NCBI RefSeq assembly: GCF_964204645.1
Contig: NC_134029.1
Location: forward strand, 17,132,450 to 17,192,449
DNA length: 60,000 nt
From: Tubulanus polymorphus
Lineage: Eukaryota; Nemertea; Palaeonemertea; Tubulaniformes; Tubulanidae
Reading direction: 5' to 3'
Positions 1 to 15,300 of this stretch are shown here, piece by piece. The translations under genes and the position numbers were made by a program. A model generated the notes under the pieces. It was not told the DNA's origin. It made no database searches and saw nothing but the letters and a program-made list of their open reading frames with translations. Each line of letters opens with the position of its first letter. The stretch's first letter is position 1.

Positions 1-309
1 ACCTAATCCGTTTAAAAACCTATTTCCTTAGCAAAGATCTCTGTTTTCTTAAATGTTATTGTTGTATGTTAGTATTTATTATGCCTGCGTGAATCAATTC
101 ACAATACGAACTCTAGATTAATGAGAAAACAAATAGGTTTTGAGTCGCTGTTTAATGATTGCCAAGATGCACGCTTTTCAAACCAGTGCACATGCTGATA
201 ATTGCTGGTGACATCACTAAGAAAGCTACATTGCAAAAATGGATGTAGCAATACTATTGAAAAGAATTTATAGTGGCATGACATTTGATTGACTGTTTTT
301 TTTTTTCAG

Positions 310-394
310 TTCCCAAAAATTCGAATCGTTTTCAAGAGCATTATTCGGTGTTTCACCTCACCCCAGGACAGGCTCAGGATATTGCGCTATCCAG
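310..394 (+). CDS. PIAS: PIAS exon a (start of PINIT domain)
   Basis: This 85-nt exon follows a polypyrimidine tract and CAG at 301-309 and ends at a GT donor. It encodes a piece with the motif FHLTPGQAQ, like the LTPQQ motif early in the PINIT domain. It ends two bases into a codon, matching the next exon. Confidence 0.88.
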
Positions 395-3300
395 GTACTG
401 CAGACAGTTCGCCTCTCAGAAACGGTGATCAACAATTACTTCACAAATCAAAACTGTTTATGTTTTTTTTTTTTTCATGATCTAGGGATCTTCGACCAGG
501 TTCTAAATTAGAGTACACAGTACAAGTTCAACTCAGGTAAAACGCTATGCGAAGAATTTTTGAAACGGCTTCTTGTGAGGTCAAGAGGGAATTTTCAAAG
601 CTTCCAAATATTGATATTAAAATTTCTGATAACGATCGTCTTTTAACCATGGACCCGATTCTCGGTTAATTTTGACTGTACGTATAGTTACAATCAGTTG
701 ATTTCTGATAGTTTCACACAAAAAAGTTCAAATTTAACCGAAAATGCTGGAACCCTGTCCATTATGTCAGTACACATCTGAATGAGGATTTACCATATAA
801 TTCAGCTCAAGTGTCACCTGCTCTACAGCTGAATTTCATCATGTTCACACTAATGTGTGTTCTATTTGAATTTATACTGCTAGAAAAACCTTTTCTAGTT
901 TGAATTTATGAAGTAGTTTGGTATCAATGGGTTTTTTTTTTCAGGTTTTGTTTACTGGAAACGAGCTGTCAGCAGGAAGATAATTTTCCACCAAGTATTT
1001 GCGTACGAGTGAACAGTAAAATGGCTCAACTCCCTGTAAGTTTTAAAACAAACTTCTACAGGCATTTCAAACAAATTGACCGCTGACTTGACGTTTTGTT
1101 CATTTATTGTCCCACTTTTAACCCTTTACTGTTCCTTCATGACGAGTTTCTCAGCCACCCCCCCCCCCCCCCCATAAAAATAAAAATGCTAGACACAGCC
1201 TAACTCAAAATGTCGGTCCGAGAAGAATAACTCCACATTTAAGATCTTGAAATATTACTGTGTTACACAATGATATACTGTATTCTATAATCATAGTTAG
1301 TTTCAACATTCATGTACAACAGTGAGCTGTGAATAATGGAATTACATGGTATTTGCATTTATATTGGTACATAGGATACATATTTTCTAACGCAATCAAT
1401 TGCAAAGTAAAGCCTAGCCTACATCGACACTGCGATTGGAGACAACTAATTGCCGGGCAGTTTTCGGCGCATGAGAGCAACTGGCTGGATACAATCAGTT
1501 GCTGGAACTTGTCGATGTGAGCGAGCTTACGACTGGTTAGCGTCCATCTATCTTTAGTTCCAGCCAGTTGCCCATGTTCTACTTTTGAGCAACTAGTTGT
1601 ACTCAGTTACTGTCATATCCGTCGATGTGAGCGCTCTATAGTCAATAACACATGGTTGCAACTGACTAAAACAAAGCAATTTGTTACGTGATTCGAGATG
1701 CCCTGAGAATATTTGCTAGATTACACATCTCAGTTGCTGTCGATGTGTGCACTATGGACCTAGCTCACTAGCAACTAGTTGTCTCCAGTCGCTTTGTCGA
1801 TGTATGCTTAGCTTTATAGCTCATTCCATCTTCTATGATTGTCACTGCGTTCCAAGGTTATTGGTTCATGTATTTGGTCACAAGGGAGCATTGAACATGG
1901 AAATTATCACCAAGCGCAGGCCTCGAAATTGGGAAAATCAGACCTGCAGCTAAAGCATTTCAAAATGCTGTGGGTTGCTAAAGCAACCCATAGCATTTTA
2001 TCAAAGACCATCAGCATTTTAGGATCCCAATTTGCCTCCGTAATTCTAAGAACCCACAGCAAAAATTATGACACAGAATAAATGTACAGAAGAATTTTAT
2101 TGAAGATATCAGAGTTTAAATAAATACAAAATAGAAGAGAAACACATCTTATGACACGCACGCGGCTCGCTGCTGATGTCGTTTTTCTTACAAATGTATG
2201 CTGGTATTGTTTTATCAGTAAATCTGGAGGGAGCTCTCTGACTGAAGTTAGATAAATGGGTCAATTCGCAGCGCTTTTATGGTGCAGCGTCAAGAACTGC
2301 TGGTGATTGATGGCTGACCTATATTGTGAACCAGGTGTGCCGCATGTTATTTATATCACCTACGGCAATAATAGAAATAAGTTTACCGACGGCATTTCAT
2401 TGCCGCCGGTAAGGAGACCAACCAGCAGCAGTAATTGTGTATGCCGCCTCTGCCGCCGTTAATTTTGAGGCCTGAACCGGGCGTTGAGCTGATCTTATGA
2501 TATGATTATAGGCATTTCATTGCGTTAGCCATCATTTTCTTATTATATGTATATATGCATGAGCAAATGACTATAAATTAGCTGCAATAGTGAATCATTT
2601 GGATAATTAATCTGTTACTTTTTCATTTCAGAATCCAATCCCTACAAATAAGCCGGGAGTAGAGCCTAAAAGGCCAAGTCGACCTGTAAATATAACGAAT
2701 ATCTGTAGAATTTCGCCAACCGTTTCTAATCATCTCAACGTTTCATGGGCCCACGATTTAGGACGCGTTAGTATTCACTTCTAACTCATTCCTATACATT
2801 AGTGAAGTGTTTATTAGTTTGATTTATCATATTTTATTTCATAAATGTTAATCTCCTTTCAGAATTATTGCGTTGGAGTTTTTCTTGTCCGTAAAGTAAC
2901 CTCAGAAGAGTTGTTGAACAGATTAAGACATACCGGGATCAAACATCCAGATCATTCGAGAGCTCTGAGTAAGTTTGTTTGACCTTTACCTTGCCTTAGG
3001 CGACGACTGGCTGGTAGTCTGGCTTAGTCAACAGCCCGACCTATCCTGCACTTGCTTTTATGTCTCACACACCACACTGGGCATTGAGCCGTAGTTCTAA
3101 GAAGAAGCTTGACCACAAAAACGCTTGATAAATTTGATATTTTGGGCTTTTGCTGGAAGATTCAAACATATACACTGTAATCAGTAGCATAATAAAGGTT
3201 GAAACAAAGCATAGTAAAGGTTGAAATGATGGATATAGTAATCTACGGTGTCTTTATTTATGAATATCAACAAAATAACACAAAATTGTGAGTGTCTCTT

Positions 3301-6300
3301 TCTTGGGTGTCTTTTTGCACTGGACCCCAAAATGACCCTGCCCCACCCAGTGGATCCCTCGTTCGGAGGTTAAATTTTTCAGCACCATTCCGTGGCTTAT
3401 ACAATAAGCTACTGCTTTATGAAGTTCCAGCTATGAGGATTTAATGTCTTAACTTCATTAACATGCAAATTACCTGGCACACACAGGACTTAACATTTAC
3501 GCTGCCGGCAAGTTTAGGGGTTAAAGTTTGAATTCGTAAAGATTGAGAGTATAATCTTGGTTACACCGTTATGATCTGAGGATTTGAGATTAATTGTGGC
3601 TAACATAATCCTAAGCACAGGGGGCCAAGGACAGATTCACACAGTAGAAAAAATTTGCAATTGTCCCGAGCTTTTATAAAAAACTAATGGCAACATTCGA
3701 GCGGCAAATTTTCTACCAGCAACTAATAAAGCAGCAGTGCCGGAATTCTATGCTTATTATGTATGACACAAGACTATAGGCATACTGGTACATTCTCTTT
3801 TGATACACCTATATTACATGGAAACTGCATTAAAATGCACTGAAATTTTTAACTCTTGGTTAATTATTGGCCGCAAATTGTAAATGTTTCTTATTTGGTT
3901 TGGTGTCGAAAATTTTTGACGTTCTGGCTTTCTGTTTTTCAGTTTAACATTTGAGTGCTTCTCCAACCTGTATAGGCTGTGAACTGGCCTGCGCAGACTG
4001 GGGGAACAAGTATTGGCTTAAAATCACTTGAATTGCTATTAGTCCTACATGAATATTACCTCCAGAGGTACTCTAGGGGTTGGGCCCATGTTTCTTTGAA
4101 TTGCTACTTTTCCTACATTTTGTCGTATCACTACTAAGTTTTCAATGACTGTTCTATGGATGAAAGACTAAACCAATATGTACACCCCTAGCTGGGGGAT
4201 TTGACCCTCAGGGGTCGCCCTACTGGATTGGGGGCCTGTATTTCTATAGATTGCTAAATATCAGATCATTGCCAAATTAGTGATGGATATTCTATGGGCC
4301 AAGGACAAATACCATGACACTGTCCTATTCAGTCTGTCATTTTGTTCTTTAAAAATTAAGTACTGCTACATCGAATGCTACGCTATCAGTCGCTAGTGAT
4401 ACATTGGAAAAAAGACTGAAATGTCAGAATGTCACTCTCCAATTTCTCTATAGATTGTTATGCAATGTTTTGGGGGTGGAATATTTCCAGTATACAAGTG
4501 TTGAATCTTTCAATGTTTTTCAGTTAAGGAGAAACTGCGACATGATCCAGACAGTGAAATAGCTACAACCAGTCTACGTGTATCTTTGATGTGTCCAGTA
4601 AGTTAAAAAAAGGTGTACATATCTATATCTTGAGCCAGTCTTACAGTTTATAAGTTTGCTGCCAGTGACTGATTAGTTGTCAAAGCAGTTGTACCCAGAT
4701 ATGAGAATTCCCCGCGGATCCGCGGTTTCCCGCGGATTTCAGTATTGAAAAATATCAATTTTCCAAATAGTCCAAAAATGATGTAAAAGTATGGGGGGGG
4801 GGGTGATGATCTCACTCAATTGGTCCGGCGCGATCGGTAATCAGGTGAACCGTAAAAGCATTCAGTGCCTGTTTTACTTATCGTCACGTAAAAGTATTGC
4901 ATTTCAATGCATATTCATTGCAACACAGCGATTTTGTATGTACATTTGTACTACGATAAGTGTGTATGTATTTTATCGATCGGTTGCAGACACGCACGCA
5001 CAGCAACAATAGGTCTACTTACTGTTGCTGCGTGTGTGTGGCGAACGCCTTCGGATATTATACACTACTTGGTGATGATTTTTAGTGAGCATTCATCGGC
5101 GCATTTTTACTGCAATAATTCAGGGCTCGACCCGTAATGCATGAGATGCTGAATGTCATCAAATGAGGATCTACCACATTGGAACTAGCCATTACCTTCC
5201 AAAATATAATAGTCGTTCATGGGTTCAAGATCGCTCTAAGTGCTCGGAAAACGTATTTGATTTCTAAAATTTTCTTGGGGGAGGGCCCCCAAACCCCCCA
5301 AAATAGCTTCGCGCCTTCGGCGCTCGCTAGTGCTGACGGCTAAGCCGTCAGCTGGTTCGCGTATGTCACTCAAGAAAAATAACCCGCGGATTTTACAGGT
5401 CGGCGTTCTCATCCCTGTGTACCACATTTTTGCCAAAATGAGTTATCTCGTCATGGATGCAACGTTACTTTCTAGCTTCCTGAGAGATCTCACAACAGCT
5501 AGAACCCAACTAAAAATACTCTGGCAGTGATAGATCGGACAAAAAACGATTTGTTAATTAGATTAAGCTTATCCAATATTAAGCGGACAGCGAACAATGT
5601 GTTAAGATGACTAGTAGATTGGTATTCTCAGATGTTCAAAGTTGATAAGTGAACCAAAATTGATGATGATTAAAATAAGTCTTTCTTACGTTTTGGGGTT
5701 TTAATTTTAACTAAACCTCGAAATATGTTTTGTAAATTCTCCGTTGAGAGGGTTAGGTTTAGTTAAAACCTCGCAACTTTAGTGATGTTGAGAATTCGCT
5801 GCTTTATTGATAATGGTTTGATATTTTTTCATTAAAGTTAGGTAAAATGAGAATACGAACTCCGTGTCGCGCTCACACTTGCAATCACTTACAATGTTTC
5901 GACGCCGCCACATTTTTAATGATGAATGAAAAGAAACCGACTTGGATTTGTCCGGTTTGTGATAAAACTGCATCGTTTTGGAATCTATTTATTGATGGGT
6001 ATGTATTACTTGAATCCTGAATCGATTTCAAAATCTGGTATTTGGCAGAGAAAGGGAAAATTCATTTTGTGCCTGATGGTCATTTAGCGAAGACAATGCC
6101 CTTCTGTCGCCCATGTTCGAAGTCATGCTGAAGTGTCTTTGAAAGTTGCAGGCTTTATTGGCTGTAAAGATATTCAGGTTTTGCAAATATGCCTAATCTG
6201 TAGAAGTTGTGCTAGGTAGGGGTCAGTTGTCTTTTGAACAACGAATGTCCTTAGTTGCCTTGTGCAAGGAACCTTTCTGTATGTGCATGCAGCAGAAAAA

Positions 6301-9300
6301 CATACAATTTTAACTCTTGATATGCCAGAGGTCAGCTCGTCTACTAGAGAAGCTGAAGCCATTTTGTTAGTGAGTTGACCAAAGTCGTTTAGGGGCCCCA
6401 ATTTTGTTTAAATCATTTATGAAAAAATTGCTCAATGTCTGATGTACAAGATTTTTCACAAATGCTGGTGTGGGCTCATTAGGCTACTGATGCGTAGCTT
6501 CAAATCCTAGACTCAACAGCCAATGAAAAGCGAGATCGACTAATTTTGTAGGCGCTGGCATTTTAAGATCATGTGATGACACTTATGGCACCATTTTGTT
6601 TGCTTTGGTCATAAAAAAATCTTGTATGTGGACTAGACCAAAAGTCAATAATCTGATGATTTGACTAGGATTTTTGATTGTCAGATGTGGTACAAGGGTT
6701 TAACACTTATAACTTACTTTTCAACAGTATCATAAAACAATCTAGGAATCACTAGACATGATAAATTTGTTGTTAGTGTTTGTGCGAGCAATTTACTTAT
6801 ACTCTTATATTTATAGATTATACACAGAGATATGTCGAGAATGTCCGTCAGACTGTAATGATATCCAATTTGGACCAGACGGTGAATGGAAACCATTGAA
6901 ATCTGTTAAAGAAACTGTTTGTGTTAGTAGTCCAGGAGTTGTCAAAGTTAAAGACGATCCTTCAGAAAAAAGTAAGCATTTAAGGAGTGATTATGAGCCT
7001 AAGTACTTATTGTAGCCCATTTATTCATTTTTGTCCACCCTCTGTCCATCTGTACTTATAATCAATTTTATTTGGGAAGTTTTTAACACGCTTTGATGTA
7101 TGGTCTTGATATTTTGTGTATGTATGAATCTACATCTGGACCCCAGACCAAAAATTGGCCTGATAGGATTTAAGATGGCCGATGTGTAGACACTTGGTCA
7201 GGAAAGTCGGCACTTTGTGGAATATTTTTAGGATCAACTGTGTTGATCCTTATAGAATTGTCGTGAGAGTAACTTTCTGTTAGCTCTTGGTGGCACAAAT
7301 TTTAACTACTGGATATTCATGTCATTTTTGGTCTTAATTGTTAGCCCTAGATAGCTTCTTCATGGTCTGAAATATTACATTGGGATTTGATATGGATATT
7401 ATTTGGCAGGAGATCATTAACATATCAGACGGATTTTTGATCAGTCAATTGTTATGCAGTCAGTGGCCAACTTAAGTTTCATTAGTTATCGTTACAGCTG
7501 GAAAATTTTATCTTGATTGTATATTTATAGAAACAGCCGTGAAGAAACCACAACCGCAAGTGATCGATTTAACATTAGATAGTTCAGATGGAGAGGATGA
7601 AGATGAATTAGAAACGGAGCCACCTGCTCAACGTCCTAGACTTGGATCTAACAGTTCTTCTAGTCAAGGGTTAGTTTCATGTATACACCAGTTAGAAACC
7701 TTAGCTACCTAACTCCTAGAGTCAGGATACGTACATTCTGTCTAGAAGTGCATTAAAAGCTGGGCACAGAAGTCTCTGGGAGTTAGTTTGCCTTTTGTCT
7801 TAAGGTCATGAGTTTAGTCAGGTTAACTATATTCTGTTAAGGATCTTTATTGCTTCCACTCATTGTAGTCAGAGGGTGACCATAGATTTTCTGACTATCG
7901 TTGGGTGAATTTGCAGTCCGCACCATGAACCATAGGTGAGCGCACTGTCATGCTGGTTCCGTGATGGTGATACTGTTAGAAATGTGTAAAAATTTCTTCG
8001 CCTTATTGAATGAACAGCGGCCTTGGCCGTTTGTTGTACATTTGATAGCACATGTGTGACAGTTTAAGTTGCATTGCTAAGGTACATGTGTGCCTGTCTA
8101 AGCTACATGGCTTAGTTTCATGTGTGCCAGATTGTAGGTTTTAAAACACCACTACTGGGACTAAGATGAACATGCCGTTATCAAGAAAAACATGTGGTTT
8201 TGAAGAATGTATAACAATTATTTTCTTCAGTGTATTTGTTCGCGGAAAAATATCGGCATTGAAGTGAGCATTGGCAGGATGGTATTACAATGGGACTATG
8301 ACTGCACTTCACACTATGATAAAAATCGAATCATTATTCAATGCCATAACATTGGTTGTAATACGGCCGTGTAATTTGAAGCGGTGGCATAACAGATTTC
8401 CTCTATAAGCATCTAGTTTATTTAACATAGAATGAAAGAGCAGAATTCATTTTGATTATGATTTTAGGCTGAAGATTGTTGGAAGAACAACGGATTGAGA
8501 CATGTGACTGTGATAAAATTAAAACCTTCTTATTCATTTTTCTACCATTTATGTTAGGATCTATCATTTTATATTTTGTGATGGCATCGTTCCCTATTAT
8601 CAGAAATACATGTATTTATGTTTGTATAAGGTCATGCAAAAATAGCCTATTTTCCGACGTTAAATCTCTGATATTAGTTTTGGTGCAATCATCTTTCGAG
8701 ATGGATGGATGCCTACCACTGGGAGCATCTCAAAAAAACTTAGGGCCTGTTTATATACTCCATATTTAAATCTTGTTTGAAGAGGAATTTTAGTACCGGG
8801 TATGTTCATGTTGTACATGTATTGTGAGAACTGTTTTGTTGCACATATTGCATAAAATTTTCTGAATACATGCACGTCCCTGCCCAGCTTATCGTCACTG
8901 CCACAGCATGTATTAGGGTCGTTCTGCAGTAATCATCTGAGGAGATATTGAAACGGTAAAAAAATATATTTTTTGTCTCAAAAAATCTTAGCAATTTTCA
9001 TGTATGGGAGTATATAAAGGGTTCTTTTTCTGAAGCACGCTGTAGTAGATGTTAAGACTCCAGAGTATGACGCTGTGATTGAGTCACAACTCTCAACTGT
9101 GCAACTAGGTCCAGGAAATTATTTTTAGCCCACTTGAGGCGAAGCCATAAAAGGTTATTGCATTCACGTTTCATCCATCTGACTGGAAACAGAATCAGGG
9201 TTTTTGGGAAGTTTTGAACACGCTTTGTTAAATCTAACCAACTTTTGAGCAACTGGCCCCAGGGTCGTATTTAGCGGGGGCAGATTTTTGCAATTTTGGA

Positions 9301-12300
9301 AAATGACCCTTTTGCAAATATTGTTTCAGGATCCATCCACTGCCCCAAAATTCAAATGCTAGGTATAGCCCTGGTAATCATTTAATTCAGCATTTTTTCA
9401 CATAATTTCTTTTCCAATATTGCTCTCATTGGCCTTTGGTGAAGGTATTTTCGCCGGTTAAAATAATTTCATGATTAATGTACTTAGAATTTTCACTTCA
9501 CAACACCATAAATCGATCAAATCTTTTGGTGCTTACCTCAAATTCCAATTTGATTTTATTTCATTTAGCCAAATTCGTTTTCAATTCAGTTTCATTTAGT
9601 GAGAAACAGCAAGCCAATTATGCTTGATTACTTGAGCTACTGGTACATTGTCCCTAGCCTGGGCATCTTGTGTATTTTCCCAAACAGTCTGGAATTTCAG
9701 ATTTTCTTGAAAACGTCTCAAGGTCTGCAATGGACTTCACATTGATGTATTCAAGGGAAATTTTGACAATACTTTGATCAATTGTCTTGAGGCTTAGTAT
9801 GTGTAAATATGCCGCAAGGGTTCATCACCTTCAAATGGAATGGTTTGCTTGGACAGAGGATGGCCACCTTTTTAAATGGAACTAAAACAATTGAAAACAA
9901 AACTATGATGACAACCTGACCACCTGAAGGCCCACACATTTTGAAGGTGGCTGGTCTTGATTAGAACTTTGTCGAAATACTTGGAAGTGAATACTTTGTC
10001 GGAAATATTTTCTCGTGGCCAGTAGAAAACTAATATCCTCGGCGAATAAGTCGAGATCAATATTTCAACAGTAAAATCTAGGGTTAACAAATTCAACTTG
10101 TTACAGCTGTTTTTACTGTATACATGTACACGTCTTGTAGCTTATCAATTGCCAAGTAGGAGCTCATGCCATGTTCTATGATTGTGTTGGAGGTTCAACG
10201 TCATTGGTTTATGTATTTGTTCACTGTGGGTATTGGATATTGAAATTACCAGATTGTCAAGCGTATCACCAATTGGGCATGGTGTCTCTGGACCCCTCAA
10301 AATGTGCTCTCCCTCACCACATTATCCTGAACCCTATTGACAAAAACCATTTTTGGGCGTATGCATTATCTTTTGCCCTAATTATATTAAAATGTCTATT
10401 TTGTATTTTTTCATTGTATAAAAAAGTTAGTGAATAAGTTAGAAACACCTCATGGACAGACTATGGTAGAACCAGATCTTGGTCATTGTGAACAGACTAT
10501 GGTATAACCAGACTTTGGTCGTTATGAATATATTGCATACTCATTTTGCGCTGCAAAATCTGTACACATAAGTTCAGAATAAAGGCCCCCTGCACATGAG
10601 CCAAGGAATGTGCTCGATGTGGCAAGCATGGATGTATTATATGACCATATTTACTATATATCTGTCAGCATTTACAAGCAACTTTTCACCACCTTTGTCA
10701 CGTTGATTTGGATATGAAGGAATTCTTCTGTTCCTAGTTGAAAATTATCGAACATGTTAGATTTTTGGTGAATGGTAAAATACGCTGGAAAAAATGCAGA
10801 TGAGCCGCAGCACACTGCGTACAAAATTTTCAGCCTACAGGGTAGATCCGGGAATATTCACAGCTTTTGGAAACATCAATTGGCTAAAGTCTCTGTTTCA
10901 AATATGTAATATCAATTTCACAATACTGTAATGTATGTATACTATAGTCTGTTCCAGTATTTAATATATATGATATATATGGTACTCAAAATAATCAGGG
11001 ATCTTTATATTTCATAGGAAAAATTCAGCATTTGATTTGTTGCGGTTCTATTCTTGGTAATTCACAATAAAAGATAATAGTTAATTGAATTTGTTTCATG
11101 TTGTGCATGTTGTCAGTGAGTTAACTAAAATCTAGTTATTGTTCAAGGACCTGAGAGATTTTCATTTTGACTTTCAAATTGAGACGTTTAGAATTTTGGA
11201 ATTTTGTGAGAAAATCTGCCTGAACGTTAGGGGCAATACCGGTAACTGACATAAAATTTTTCCACTTTTTGAATTGGATAGTTAATATTATTTTTTAATG
11301 ATGGTTATATATACATGTGCTATACACATTCTTCACACAGCTTCTCTATATTTTCATGCAGACCATTGCAGATGCATTGTGTGTTTGCTAATTCTAGCTC
11401 GGTCACCCTACAATTCATTGGCGGTCAGATAATAGTGTAACTACTCTTTATATCGCTGATCTGGTATTGCATTTGCAGATTTTCATAGAAGCATTCAGGC
11501 CTGCAACTGCGCATTGTGTGCTCTGCAAAAATCATTTAATCATATTTAAAGAAAGCCTGACTTGGGCCAAACTGGTGACCCAAATTGGAGATCCACACGT
11601 TATTTTTAGGGCTTCGACACCGCAAATAAACAGCCCTTAATTCACTTAGAATAAACACGAAAGACTGATTTGTCGTCAAAGCCTTTTTTTTCGTATTGCC
11701 TAACAGATTATTAAGTAAGGTATGAGTCTTATCATTTTACCAATTCTTCGTCATTTAATGAATGATCTTGACCCAAAATCGGCCAGCATTGATTCCCACT
11801 ACATGCCAATGCATTTTGCTCTCTTCAATATCTGCATCATTGCATCTTAAATGGCCTATGAAATCGATGATGATGATGATGATTAAATAGGTACGCTGTT
11901 AGTTGATTACTTAGTTGAATAATACAAACCACCACTGTAAACTGTCGGCACTTTCTTTCGGAACCAGAATTTTTTCAATGTATTTGTTTATAGAAACATA
12001 CGAGGCCCAATAAAACTGAAGAGTGAATGATTTATTGGGAACTAATGAATATTATTAAATCTCTACAATGTGAACGATTTTCATCAGTGACTGCATCTTA
12101 TTGCTCATTAACTGTCTAATTGATATCTGATAAGATTGTTGAGAACTCAATCTAACAACATCTTGAAGCTTCAGATGCCCACTAGTTAGAAGTTTATATG
12201 GATCATTTATTTGTCATGTATGCATTATATCTTGATTTTTCCCAATCCCCTTGTACGCAAACATACTTATTTCAGTATCCCCTTGCATGCGCACTGTCTA

Positions 12301-15300
12301 CGTTTTAGATTTCAATTTAAGGTAGGGGTACCATAACAAATTTTGATTGTTGTTTGACATTTCATCAAGTAACCAGTTCCAATTAGTTACCATATACCAT
12401 GTTTTGCGGAAACCCATCGTCAGAAGCTGAACATCATCGCTGATACAAATAAGATCATTGTATGAAATTTTGCGTACCCGTATGCATATCTGTACACACT
12501 CTTCAACCCTTCTTCATAGAAATTAAAACTTAACCCTTAATGCGTACATAATTTAAAATGAATATCCCAATTGTTTTGTATATTATGTTTGAAGTAATGT
12601 TCAGTATACTGTGATACTTTTGATACATCTCATGGTCTGTGGATTCAAAATTGTTCACATTAGCGAGTTATGCTTATATTCCCTAAAACCGTATGAGTGA
12701 ATATTTGAATTGATGTGCATAAGAATTCATGCTGTGAGGTGCATATCACAAAATAACACTAACTGAAAACATGCTTTTAGAAAATGAACTTTTACCTGGC
12801 AAATAATTCAATGAGATTTTCTACAGTAATCATAATACCTAATTCACGCGGTGACGTCATTTTTGAAAGATTTTTGTCAGTTATCCTTAGATGGATGAAT
12901 TTTTCTCAGTATCGCGAAAGTCTGGTTTTCAGAAAATCTTTGAGCTGTCGAAAAGATTCTATAGCCTATATTATTTTGTTATTTTACAGGTCAGTGAATG
13001 TGGTGCCACCTACTGTTAATGTGCCGAGTGACAGTAGTAGCGACAGCGGTGGAGATAGTCCACGTCGACGACGTGTGCCGACTACAGTAACTAAAACTGA
13101 AACCTCCGGTCAAAGTGTTTCTTCAACAGCAACTGAACAACAAAATCCAACGGAGAAATTCACGATTCTCGAGCAATCGATTCGCACGTCTTTGAACGCG
13201 ATCTCTTCATCAGCGTCGTCTTTATCGTCGGGTTTCGCTCCGAAACCTCCATCTGCTCCAACATCATCCAGTCTCTCAGCTCCGACTCTACCTCCGATGA
13301 GACTATCTCGAGATTCTCTTACTGGTTCGGTTTCACCACCATCTTTCAACATCTATGAACCAAGTAAGAAGTATACAGGGAAAATTATTTATGATTGATA
13401 CAATGGATTTCAAATGAGCTTGTTTATTCTGAAAAATCAGTGGAAACAAAGAGCCCTGCTTATTGACGCTGGTAGGATTTCAGTCGGAGTGGCTTAACTG
13501 GTTAAGCTAGAGTGTCTTAACTGTTAAATTGGAGTCCATAGAAAAAAGTATGAAAGCCTTAACACCATCGCTTCCGACTAGAGTATTACTTGCCTCTATG
13601 AGTATATTCACAGCTGATCCTTCTAATTCACTGTTAGATATTTAGATTCGGGCTCATGTGAATTGAACAGTTCCTAGACGTATCGGCCCCACTCCGCGTG
13701 TCTTTCTTCTTGGATGGTTGGCAATGTGAACAAACTTGGCTTCATTCTCAAATCAACTTGAGACCAGTCTTAAGATTTAAGACCACTTTTTGACTTAAGT
13801 CACGACTGTGCAACTGGCCCCAGATGATTTATTTGCTTCAGTGCCAACAACGAGTTAACTCGTTCAAAGTAGCAACTGTGGGCAGCTCAGTATTAGGGCG
13901 AAGGAATAGTACAATGGTGCATCTGGGGAGAGGATTGTGTCAACATGCTTTGAATGGGTGATTTGGGTAAGAGTTTACTTTTTGTAATGATTTTGATTTG
14001 TATTTTTCAGACTTTGATTTTTTCTCAATGTTTCAACAAGACTTTGAGAATTCATCAGGCCCCCGGTTACCCCCGATGCCTTCAATGAATCACTTAGGCC
14101 CTAATGTAAGTATCCTTTCTACTTGTTGGCATTTGTTTATATTATTTCACTATTATAATACGTACATACTAAATACATGTATTATGTGCAATATTTGCCT
14201 TGTACATGCCAACGTGCTCCATGGCGCTTATAATGGAAAACGACCATTTAAAAAGATAATAAACATATATGATAGGAAGTTTAACCCTTAATCTGCCGGC
14301 AGCTTCAATGTTAACTTCTGTGTGTGCCAGATGATTTGCACGTTAATGAAATTAACTCATTAAATCCTCATAACTTCCTATTAACTATTGTACATAGGGC
14401 ATTGAAACTTCACAAAGCAGTAGTTAATAGTCATAGCCATGGGATAGTGCTGAAGGATTAAACTTCTGATTTTTGAAAGAGGGGGTCCTGTGGGTGGGGT
14501 CATTTTAGATGGGCCATATTATATATTTCATATAGGTCAGGGGCGAATCCATGGGGCATATGCAGCAAGGGCCCCCCTATTTTCTACCTAGCAAAGAATT
14601 TTTTTAAGCCATTTCATACACTAGGTCAATACCCGTTCAATGGACAGGTTTCTCTTTGCGCGCATGGGTGCATTTGTCCCCTCCCCTCCACAAAATCACG
14701 AGTTCTGCTATTTTTGTATACATTCACTTTAATTGGCGTGGAAGTGCATGCTTCATTTGTTCAGAATTCTTGGACCATGCCGAGATGTGTATGTGAATGA
14801 ATGTCTTATCCAAAAAACCCGCAATTCACAACTGAAGTACAAATCAGTGTGACAGAACTGTGTCATGTACTGTTTTGTTGTGTTTTCTAAGTCGGTCAGT
14901 AAAATACTATATAGAAGGGTACTTTACTGTTAGATGGCGAACACATCTTTTTAGCTCCGCTGTGACCGAAGGTCAGCAGAGCTAATGGGTTACGGGGTCG
15001 TCCGTCCCTTTGTTTGATTGTTCGTTTGTTTTTTCGTTCGTGCGCCTGTCAACTTTTTTAGCTCTGCTGTGACCGATGGGTTAGGGGGATTATCCGTCGT
15101 CGTCTGGCCATCTGTCCATCCGTCAACTTTAGCTTCAATTCGCTACTAGTCCTACAGTTTTATTCAGATCAATTCCAAATTTGGTATAAATGTTCTATGG
15201 ACCAGGGCCTATAAAGTTAAAGAGCCATTTTTAGGCCAGCCGTAGGCTGAGCCTATTACTATACAAATGGAGCGAATTTAAATGACATGGTTTCCACACA

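Noticed and set aside
12784-12989. Open frame upstream of PIAS exon j
   Set aside because: It runs through a clear TTTTACAG acceptor; the upstream part has no PIAS similarity and the exon phase fits the previous exon.
13485-13515. A-box-like GTGGCTTAACTGGTTA
   Set aside because: No B box follows at the right distance and no acceptor stem can be drawn.
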